A stretch of 64,000 bases of DNA from Micractinium sp. NFX-FRZ (lineage: Eukaryota; Chlorophyta; Trebouxiophyceae; Chlorellales; Chlorellaceae), in the NCBI GenBank assembly GCA_029339195.1, contig JAPTJF010000038.1, forward strand, positions 62,001 to 126,000, written 5' to 3'. Below are positions 1-8,481 of the stretch, one piece after another. The notes under the pieces were generated by a model. The model was not told where the DNA came from, ran no database searches, and saw only the letters and a program-made list of their open reading frames with translations. The position numbers and the translations under genes are program-made. The first letter of the stretch is position 1. The number at the start of each line of letters is the position of its first letter.

Positions 1-69
1 TGGGTACGCCTTTTACAACTCACTCCCCATCTTCTGTGCGCTCCGCCCTTCTCACATCCCCTCTTGCAG

Positions 70-1855
70 GCATGAACTGGGTGCGCGACCACGTGAAGCG
101 CAACGGGTGGCGTGGAGTCGTCAACATGAGCCTGGGCGGCCCCCGCTCCACCGCTCTCAACGACGCCGCCAAGCAGCTCATCGATGCCGGCATACCTGTG
201 GTGAGGCGGGGTGTGGTGGGGATGGGGAGAAGTCGAGGGGGCACCGCGCCAGGCGCGCCAGGGGGATGCCCGCGCCGTCAAGGCATGCATTGCTGGAGCA
301 TTGCTTCCCTTGGTGCCACCCCGCCCCCAACTGGGCCTGCTGCCCACGGCGTGCCCTGGGCCCCCAACTCCGCCTCGCCCACCCGCCCCGCCTTGCGCTT
401 CTCGGCGCCACGCACCCCACCCCACCTCCGCTCTTGCCAGCCTCACCCCTCCTTCACCTCACCCCACCCCAAGAACAATCTTACTCCCTCCACTGCTGCC
501 CCACCCCATGGTCCCACCCGCTCACACCACCCCATCCTCCATCGACCCCATCCTCCATCGCCCGCCACCCGCTCGCCCGCCACATGACCCCCGCCCCACG
601 CACACCCACTCACCCCTCCTCTCCACCCCTCTGTGCCTTACAGGTCACCTCTGCGGGCAACAAGTACGGCGCAGATGCGTGCTCTCAATCGCCCGCCTCC
701 AACCCCCAGGCGATCGCCGTGGCGTCGTCCACCCAACAAGACGCCATCTCCCCCTTCTCGAACATCGGGTCGTGCGTGGATGTGAGTGGGCGGTGGGGAG
801 GGGTGGTAGCGGGTGGGTAGAGGGGAGTTGGGGAGGTATAGTTGTGTGTGTGGAGATGGAGGTGGAAGGGCGGTTGGAAGCGGTTGTTGTGTTGGTTGTT
901 GATTGGCCGTACCGCTCGCTCGCCTGTTGATTGCTACCTACCTCCGTCCTCAACATTATGCCTGCGTACGTACCGGGTTGCTGGGTTACCTCCTCACCGC
1001 CCTGCTTGCCCCTCCTCCCCTCCCTCCACGTCGCCTGTGGGGCAGCGCAACCCCACCTATCCTCTCATCCCACACTGCCCACACCCCCCTATTGCCCTTC
1101 TCACCCACGTCCCCCGCTCCTGCTCCACTCCCTTCCCCCTCCCCTAGATTTTTGCCCCAGGCTCCTCCATCACCTCCGCCGGCATCGCCAACGACGCCGC
1201 CACCACCGTCATGAGCGGCACTTCCATGGCCTCGCCGGTGGGTGGGTGGTGACGGGTGGGTGGAGAAGTGGGGAGGGAGGATGCGTCCCAGGGAGACGGG
1301 GGCACCACTCAGTCCCTCTTCACCGCCCGCCACCACCTCACCCTTGCCCACTCACGCCCCCAACCAACACACCCACCCCTCTCCCCCCGCCCGCCCCGCA
1401 GCACGTCGCCGGCACCGTGGCCCTCCTCCTCCAGGCCTACCCCACCGCCACTGTCGCCGACATCTCCCGCCGCCTCGTGGCCGCCAGCCAGAACATCGTG
1501 TTCGAGACCAGCAGCGCCCCCCGCTTCCTCCAGGTGTGGGGCGTGGGTGTGTGAGGGTGGCGGGGCGGGGCGGTGGACGAGNNNNNNNNNNCATGGCATG
1601 CCCTCATGCCCCTCCTCGTGCCCTCCCTGCCGCCTCACCCGCTCCCCACCCCTTCCCGGCGTGCCCCAACCCCTACAGGCACAGCGCACCCGCCTGGCAC
1701 CCGACTACGGCACGCCCTCCCCGGCGCCCACCGCCTCTCCCTCCCCGGTGACCGCATCGCCCGCCCCCACCGCCTCTCCTTCCCCGGCTGCGGGGTTTCG
1801 CCTGCCCCAGGCTGCGGTGCCGGCGGCGGGCAAGCTGGTGGTGGGGTACAGCTGA
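70..1855 (+). CDS. Subtilisin-like serine protease (S8, proteinase K type), 3' half, copy 1
   Basis: This is the C-terminal half of a secreted-type subtilase; the signal, propeptide and the Asp and His of the catalytic triad must lie left of the window. Five exons fit in phase: 70-200, 644-781, 1148-1237, 1402-1533 and 1679-1855. Exon 1 has the NMSLGGP segment, exon 2 the oxyanion-hole region (TSAGN), and exon 3 ends in the catalytic serine motif GTSMASP. Exon 4 continues HVAG with the typical helix to SAPRFLQ. Exon 5 is a Pro/Ser/Ala-rich tail with repeated TASPSP/TASPAP units ending KLVVGYS. Bases 1-69 are the end of an intron with acceptor CTTGCAG. The family is certain from the motifs; substrate and location are unknown. 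A 10-N gap lies in the last intron. The first intron differs from that of copy 2 upstream of about 325 and is identical after it. Confidence 0.9.
1582..1591. other. Assembly gap (10 N)
   Basis: Ten N bases lie in the last intron of protease copy 1. At the matching place copy 2 (about 3916-3923) has eight ordinary bases, and the flanks are identical. The gap is therefore tiny and falls inside a near-perfect tandem duplication, a place where assemblers often fail. Confidence 0.97.
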
Positions 1856-2099
1856 ATGGCACATCTGGGGAGGACCCGTGCGCGGCAGATCCCCCGCCGA
1901 AAAACATCTGGATTTGTGACGGCCCCTTTGCCCTTCGGTGCCGCCCGGCCAGCGGCGCCGCTGCGCTGAGATGCGCCCCCGCCGGCACCCTCCTCTCCAT
2001 CGCCACCACCCTGCTCGTCCTCTTGTTCTGCTCCTGAACTGAAACCCTTCCTACTGCTCCTTCGTACGTGACCCATACTCCATCCGTGCTATATACACG

Positions 2100-2104
2100 T
2101 GTAA
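2100..2104 (+). terminator. TGTAA polyadenylation signal of protease copy 1
   Basis: TGTAA is the usual green-algal poly(A) signal. Here it lies about 245 nt past the stop codon of copy 1. It falls just beyond the identical core, and copy 2 lacks it at the matching place. Confidence 0.5.
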
Positions 2105-2192
2105 CTCTTTACTTACGCAACCGATGCAGTAATAGAACCGTGGACGGTTGGGGCATGACAGCGGGGGCCGGGTGGGGCGGGGAGAAGTGCGG

Positions 2193-2265
2193 GGTGCCTC
2201 CTCCTCTTCTGTGCCCCCGGGGCACAAGATGATGAACGTCAACGCACAGGAAACAACACATGGGC
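2193..2265 (+). repeat. Dispersed repeat, member 1
   Basis: This stretch has GGGTGCCTCCTCCTCTTC, then GATGATGAACGTCAAC and an A-rich CACAGGAAACAACA end. Related copies lie at about 4507-4590 and 7257-7330. It sits in the 3' flank of protease copy 1. I do not recognise it; it may be part of the duplicated unit or a short mobile-element relic. Confidence 0.6.
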
Positions 2266-2497
2266 CTCCCTTGTTATTGGTGATGCTGTATAGAGAGTGG
2301 AGGGGCAGTGGGGGTGGGAAGGGGTGGGGTGGGTTGGGAGTGGAAGAGCGGGTGTGCGTGCGGGGTGGAAGCGGTGTGTGGGGTATAGAAGGGAGTATCA
2401 GATACGTACGGCCCGCACCTCTGTACCCCAAATGCCGACCCATCAACAATCCACCCAAACAAGCCCACCCTACCCTCCCTCCCTCTGTGTGCGACAG

Positions 2498-4187
2498 TCA
2501 ACATGACCCTGGGCGGCCCCCGCTCCACCGCGCTCAACGACGCCGCGCAACAGCTGATCGATGCCGGCATCCCTGTGGTGAGCGGGGGGAGGGGGGGAAG
2601 TTGAGGGGGCACCATTCAGTTTCCCTGGTCCCACCCCGCCTCCTCCTGTGTGTCCCAACTGGGCCTGCTGCCCACGGCGTGCCCTGGGCCAATGCCCCCA
2701 ACTCCGCCTCGCCCACCCGCCCCGCCTTGCGCTTCTCGGCGCCACGCACCCCACCCCACCTCCGCTCTTGCCAGCCTCACCCCTCCTTCACCTCACCCCA
2801 CCCCAAGAACAATCTTACTCCCTCCACTGCTGCCCCACCCCATGGTCCCACCCGCTCACACCACCCCATCCTCCATCGACCCCATCCTCCATCGCCCGCC
2901 ACCCGCTCGCCCGCCACATGACCCCCGCCCCACGCACACCCACTCACCCCTCCTCTCCACCCCTCTGTGCCTTACAGGTCACCTCTGCGGGCAACAAGTA
3001 CGGCGCAGATGCGTGCTCTCAATCGCCCGCCTCCAACCCCCAGGCGATCGCCGTGGCGTCGTCCACCCAACAAGACGCCATCTCCCCCTTCTCGAACATC
3101 GGGTCGTGCGTGGATGTGAGTGGGCGGTGGGGAGGGGTGGTAGCGGGTGGGTAGAGGGGAGTTGGGGAGGTATAGTTGTGTGTGTGGAGATGGAGGTGGA
3201 AGGGCGGTTGGAAGCGGTTGTTGTGTTGGTTGTTGATTGGCCGTACCGCTCGCTCGCCTGTTGATTGCTACCTACCTCCGTCCTCAACATTATGCCTGCG
3301 TACGTACCGGGTTGCTGGGTTACCTCCTCACCGCCCTGCTTGCCCCTCCTCCCCTCCCTCCACGTCGCCTGTGGGGCAGCGCAACCCCACCTATCCTCTC
3401 ATCCCACACTGCCCACACCCCCCTATTGCCCTTCTCACCCACGTCCCCCGCTCCTGCTCCACTCCCTTCCCCCTCCCCTAGATTTTTGCCCCAGGCTCCT
3501 CCATCACCTCCGCCGGCATCGCCAACGACGCCGCCACCACCGTCATGAGCGGCACTTCCATGGCCTCGCCGGTGGGTGGGTGGTGACGGGTGGGTGGAGA
3601 AGTGGGGAGGGAGGATGCGTCCCAGGGAGACGGGGGCACCACTCAGTCCCTCTTCACCGCCCGCCACCACCTCACCCTTGCCCACTCACGCCCCCAACCA
3701 ACACACCCACCCCTCTCCCCCCGCCCGCCCCGCAGCACGTCGCCGGCACCGTGGCCCTCCTCCTCCAGGCCTACCCCACCGCCACTGTCGCCGACATCTC
3801 CCGCCGCCTCGTGGCCGCCAGCCAGAACATCGTGTTCGAGACCAGCAGCGCCCCCCGCTTCCTCCAGGTGTGGGGCGTGGGTGTGTGAGGGTGGCGGGGC
3901 GGGGCGGTGGACGAGGTGTGAAGCATGGCATGCCCTCATGCCCCTCCTCGTGCCCTCCCTGCCGCCTCACCCGCTCCCCACCCCTTCCCGGCGTGCCCCA
4001 ACCCCTACAGGCACAGCGCACCCGCCTGGCACCCGACTACGGCACGCCCTCCCCGGCGCCCACCGCCTCTCCCTCCCCGGTGACCGCATCGCCCGCCCCC
4101 ACCGCCTCTCCTTCCCCGGCTGCGGGGTTTCGCCTGCCCCAGGCTGCGGTGCCGGCGGCGGGCAAGCTGGTGGTGGGGTACAGCTGA
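2498..4187 (+). pseudogene. Subtilisin-like protease, tandem copy 2 (C-terminal exons only)
   Basis: Exons matching copy 1 lie at 2498-2580, 2978-3115, 3482-3571, 3736-3867 and 4011-4187, all open and in phase, with the oxyanion TSAGN and serine GTSMASP motifs intact. The first exon is a diverged homologue (NMTLGGP instead of NMSLGGP) that opens after acceptor GCGACAG and lacks the 15 or so residues seen in copy 1. Nothing in 1856-2497 resembles the signal, propeptide or the Asp/His part of a subtilase. As read, the copy cannot encode a complete protease. It could be a truncated pseudogene or an alternative 3' exon cassette spliced to the upstream exons of copy 1; transcripts would decide. 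The exons carry no stops or frameshifts, so decay is not evident. Confidence 0.7.
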
Positions 4188-4489
4188 ATGGCACATCTGG
4201 GGAGGACCCGTGCGCGGCAGATCCCCCGCCGAAAAACATCTGGATTTGTGACGGCCCCTTTGCCCTTCGGTGCCGCCCGGCCAGCGGCGCCGCTGCGCTG
4301 AGATGCGCCCCCGCCGGCACCCTCCTCTCCATCGCCACCACCCTGCTCGTCCTCTTGTTCTGCTCCTGAACTGAAACCCTTCCTACTGCTCCTTCGTACG
4401 TGACCCATACTCCATCCGTGCTATGTACACTGCAATCTATTTGATTACACAACTGTGTCCGCGAGAAACGGTAGGAGGGGGTGGCACCA

Positions 4490-4900
4490 TGAGAGTGGGG
4501 TGGGGGGAAGCGAGGGGTGCCTCCTCCTCTTCTATATCCCCCAGGGCACAAGATGATGAACGTCGCCAAACCCACAGGAAAGAACACCGTTATCGAGGAC
4601 CGTGTAAAGGGAGTGGGGGGTGAGAAGGGTGGGGTGGAGAGGAAGAGCGGGTGTGCGTGCCAAGTAGAGTGCAGCTGACCTGGTGCGGTGCCATGCCGCC
4701 TCCTCCTCCGTACCCCACCTGGCTGCCCACTCATGGCATGGGCCCTTGGCCGCTGCCCCTGCCTGCACCTCCCCCACCCGCCCCGCCCCACGCTTCTCGG
4801 TGCCACGCACCCCACCGACCTCTACCGCACCCACACCACACCCACCCACACCTCACCATCCTTCCACCCAACCCTCATCCACCTCAATACGCTACCCCCT
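4490..4900 (+). repeat. Degenerate third unit of the protease array
   Basis: After copy 2 the sequence again shows the dispersed repeat (about 4507-4590). Next comes a diverged version of the copy-2 intron 1: a tract of CCTCCTCC, CTGCCCACTCATGGC, then CACCCGCCCCGCC, CTTCTCGGTGCCACGCACCCC. No protease exon can be read in it. It appears to be the eroded remains of another tandem unit. Confidence 0.55.
4507..4590 (+). repeat. Dispersed repeat, member 2
   Basis: It shares GGGTGCCTCCTCCTCTTCT, CAGGGCACAAGATGATGAACG and CACAGGAAAGAACA with the member at 2193. It is the closer of the two matches and lies in the 3' flank of protease copy 2. Confidence 0.6.
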
Positions 4901-5478
4901 CACAGGCACGGCAATCCGACTGTTCCCTCAAGTGGTCCTGTTCCCTCAACTGGCGCCCTGGTGCAGGGAACATAGGTGCGTGCTCGAGGCTGGTCTGAAC
5001 AGAAGCGCCCCAGGCACGTTCCCTGGGACCATCCCCAGGCCTGGGACCTTGTTGGGCCGACGCGCTTGCCTCTTTTCAGCGCTGCCACCTGCGCCAGCTC
5101 TCCTGCCAGCTCCCTCTCCCTCTGAAGCTTTCACGTATGAGAACCACTGGATGGAGTGCAGCAAGTTGTGTGTGGTGCTACAGGGACAGAGCCAGCGGCC
5201 CCAGCGCACGGCATGCGCCGGAGAGAGGCGAGCTGCCAGGTGTGAGGCACAAGCCACTCATCACGGACAGTGCGTACAGGAATGAGTGAATGGGAGGAGG
5301 GGCTGCCACGCAGGCTAGCATGGACTGAGTGATGCAGGGCAGGACCGGGCTGGCAGGCACAGCGGCTGTCTCAGGATGGCTGGCATCTCGGCTGCTGCCT
5401 TGCCCCGCGCATGCCCTTGCCGCTGCCACTGCCCAGCTGGGAAGCCTCCTGCTGCCGGCTCTCGGGCCCCCTTGTCCT
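4901..5478. other. Intergenic stretch between the protease array and the membrane-protein gene
   Basis: I see no supported exon here. A short imperfect direct repeat occurs at about 4920-4950 (TGTTCCCTCAAGTGG followed by TGTTCCCTCAACTGG). The rest is ordinary GC-rich sequence and may hold the 3' UTR of the minus-strand gene. Confidence 0.5.
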
Positions 5479-6786
5479 TCACCTGCACAGGGGGCTTGGA
5501 TACGTGGGGGACACAGCGTGCATGGGTGGATGCATGGAAGGCAGGCTGGCAGCAATGGCCCCAGGCGGCAGTTGGTCCGGTAAGGGGAGCGAGGCTGCGA
5601 AGGCGGGTCCAGCGGGCAACTGCCTCACAGAATGCCCCACAGGGCGTGCCAGCCCCTCGCAGCCGCCTGCTGCCCTCAGGCCTGCTGAAAAAAGTTCGCC
5701 CCTTGCCTTGCTTGGCACGGCACCCGCCTGCACATGGCGCCGCCGCACGCACCTGGAACTCAGTAGCACAGCCCACCACATGGCAAGGGAGACCCCCACG
5801 GATGCCTTGACGATGGTCGACAGCACCCAGTGCGGATGACGGGTGACGTTGATGATCACGTACACTGCCACTGCAGGGGACAGGGTACGCGTGCCACACA
5901 ACAAACTCTCGGTTGGCAGTTGGGGAGGACGAGGGTGCTGGGGCCAGCAGATTGCCGCCAGCACCCTGCAGCCAGCAGGATCCTTGCTGCACGCAGGTTG
6001 GGGATGCGGGTGGGGCGGCGCGCAGAGCGGGAATGGGCTGGGGGCGGCAGGCTGGAACCCCCGCGGCGGCCACCTGCCTGTGACACTGGCGGGCACGAGG
6101 TGCAGGCGGAGGAGGATGGGGAAGTCGGGGGGAGCGGCGCAGCGGTATGCCCATGTGTGCGCCAGGGCCGAGCCGTTGGTGGCCAGCTGGAAGAGCGCAA
6201 TGGGCAGCAGCCAGAATGCGAGCATGCCCCTGTGGAAGCGGGCGAGGTACGTGCCCCATGCACAGATCAGGCCCATGAGCGCCGCAAATGCGCCCCCGGC
6301 CATGGCGCCGAATGCGAGGGGGTCCACCACAGCACGGCACCTGGCCATGCTATTGTACGCGGAGGCTCCCGCGCCGAGGAAGACGGATGCCGCAATCTGG
6401 CAAATGGTCAAGAACCAGCCTGGAAAGCGGGCAGGGCAGAGGCGTGCTGGGCGCTCTTGGTGTCGTGCTGTGGAAGGCAGGGAGGCACGCCCGCTGTCAA
6501 GATGCTCAGCACCGGCAGGCTGCCGGTGCCGTGTTGGTAAAGGGAGGGCGGCATGCCCGGTGTCAGGATGCTGACTCTAGGGATGAGCAGCTGGCGGCGG
6601 GAGGGCGGGCCCGGTGATGGGGCAGCCGGGGCGGGGCGGGTGGCGGGCGGCGCGCGCCGCACCTTGCTGAGCGCGAGGCGCCGGCTGAGGCGGGGCGGGG
6701 GCTGCGGCTGCCTGAGGCGGGGCGGGGGCTGCTGCTGCCTGAGGCGGGAGCAGGGGCTCCTGGAGCGGCTGCCCTTCGTCCGCCAT
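5479..6786 (-). CDS. Small multi-pass membrane protein, function unknown
   Basis: Three minus-strand exons are readable. Exon 1 (6663-6786) starts with MADEGQPLQEPLLPPQ and then has tandem AAAAPAPPQ repeats. Exon 2 ends (minus 5') at 6419 and carries hydrophobic segments ICQIAASVFLGAGAS, AFAALMGLICAWGTYLA and MLAFWLLPIALFQLATN. Exon 3 (5753-5870) carries VAVYVIINV and ASVGVSLAMWWAVLLSS. This gives about four or five membrane spans behind a cytosolic Pro/Ala-rich N-terminus. The dileucine-like EPLLPPQ near the start resembles endomembrane sorting signals, which is inference. The exon 2 donor is ambiguous (GCAGGT or GTGTCA). The 3' end is not secure: splicing to the acceptor at 5482 would give a stop at 5479-5481. 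I do not recognise the family. Confidence 0.6.
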
Positions 6787-6929
6787 CGTGTGCCAGCAGT
6801 CGCTCCCTCGGAAAGTGCGGGCCTTGGCAGCCAGCCAGAGGAAGGGCTGCTTCGAGGGCAGGTGTCTGAAGAGCGGAGAGGGCGGCTGGCAGAAGCAGGA
6901 AGAGCTCCCTAATCCATCGAGATTCCATG

Positions 6930-8481
6930 ATCCTTCATGCACACTGCCCTTAACCTGTAGCGCCAGCACAATACAAACACGAACTTGTGTGGGGCGCCCC
7001 ACCGCACAAGGGTTTACCAACTCTGCTGGAGGACGCGGCAGGCACAGCGACGGGCGGCGGCGGACGGCGGCGGCAGCGGCAACCACCTGCCGTTGTGCAC
7101 GTTGCTGCCAGGAGGCCCGCAGTTGAAATCCCTGGCCAGCTTGCAGCTTCAAGAACGACCGCTCGAGCAGCCAAGTTGCATTTGAGAGGGGGGGCGGGCA
7201 GGGAAGGTCTGTGACCCCGCAGCGGTCGTATGGGCGGCTGGGGTCGTATGGGCGGCTGGGGTGCCTCCTCCTCTTCCACTTCCTCTGCACACATGATAAT
7301 GTCAACATACCCCACAGAAAAGAACGTGGGATGCCCTGGTGGTGACCAAGAGAGGGAGGAGGTTGAAGGGGATGTGGCAAGAGGCAGGGAGAAGGGGAAG
7401 AGGGGTGCCACAGCTGTGGTGTTGGAAGGGCCATGTGAGGTGGGGTTCCTCCTACCCCTGGTTGAGAAGGGGTGTGCGTGCCGTGTAGTACAACTGGAGT
7501 TCGGGCACGGTGTGGGCATGGCCCCCAGAAATGCTCGTTGGTAGAGTAGGGCACAAAAACACCCCCCCCCCCCAAGGGGACAGGGGTTGTGGATATATGG
7601 TGTCGCTTTCTTCCTCCAAGACCCGATGCCACCCTTGCTGTTCCCCTGTCTTCGGCCCTGGGTGTCTAGGTCACCTCACCCTCCTCCTGAGCGGTGGCCA
7701 GGGCCGGGCGGGGCCCGTTGGCCTGGCTCCCTGCCTTCCCTCCCGTTCCCCTCTGCCCTCCAGCCTGTCTTGCTTGTGCATTACAGACGGCGTGTCGGTG
7801 CACGGTACAGACACGCACGGCACGGGCACGGCACGGTGGGCAGAATACAGGGGGGTGCAAGCGTTTCACTCTAACGCTGCGCATCAAATAAGCTAGCCAA
7901 CATGAAACGGACGACAACAGAATGGACAGAAGCACTGACAGAGGAACAAGAGACACACTGCAACGGTTGGACTTGAGGCTTGGCGGCAGCACAATGCCGA
8001 CGGCATCGGGCGCTGTGTAAGAAATGGAGCAGGGAGAGGGGGTGGCAAGTGGGGCAAAGGGGGCACACATACACCGGGGGGCCGATTCGAAGTTTGATGC
8101 CCGGCGGAATGAAAGCGCAAGCAGGGTAGGCAGCATGGGGGCCAGCAGAAACAGGTTCATTCCAACGCGGGGTTGGCGGGGCGGGGCCCTTGCGCCCCGC
8201 GGCAAGAGGTGATGGCAGTGCAAGCGCGGAAGAGGGGGGGCTGAAGAATGAAGCAAGGCAAGGGGGGTGGAGTAGACGTTCTGGGTGGGGCAGAGGGAAT
8301 CGGGTATGCAAGTGGAGCTGGCTGCCACTGGGCAGCAGGCAACCGGCAAAGCAGACAAGGGCACACAGCCACCCGCTGCTGTTGTCAGCACAACAGGGCC
8401 CCAAAACGGGCACATGGCACACAGACGAAGGCAGGCCTGCCGACCTGCCGGCCTGGTCAAGGCGTCCAGCTAGGCGGCCGC
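6930..8481. other. Intergenic region with low-complexity tracts
   Basis: No gene is supported here. It holds the third member of the dispersed repeat (7257-7330), a C10 run at about 7561-7570, and the short repeat ACGGCACGGGCACGGCACGG near 7817. A TTACA (TGTAA on the minus strand) occurs at 7781-7785, about 700 nt past the stop of the CBM20 gene, so it is a weak candidate poly(A) signal. Confidence 0.5.
7257..7330 (+). repeat. Dispersed repeat, member 3
   Basis: It shows the same order of blocks as at 2193 and 4507: GGGTGCCTCCTCCTCTTC, then GATAATGTCAACATA, then CACAGAAAAGAACG. This is the most diverged of the three and is not next to a protease copy. Confidence 0.5.

Larger units (their letters stand above)
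326..4424. repeat. Tandem duplication, about 1.77-kb near-identical units (326-2092 and 2654-4424)
   Basis: Bases 326-2092 recur at 2654-4424. By eye the units match base for base through four introns and five exon parts. The differences I see are one 6-bp insertion near 2692 and the 10-N gap against 8 bp. Outside these limits, the first exon, the start of intron 1 and the 3' flank are clearly related but diverged. A sharply bounded identical core inside older diverged flanks is what gene conversion between tandem paralogues would leave. A misassembly is the alternative. Confidence 0.9.
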
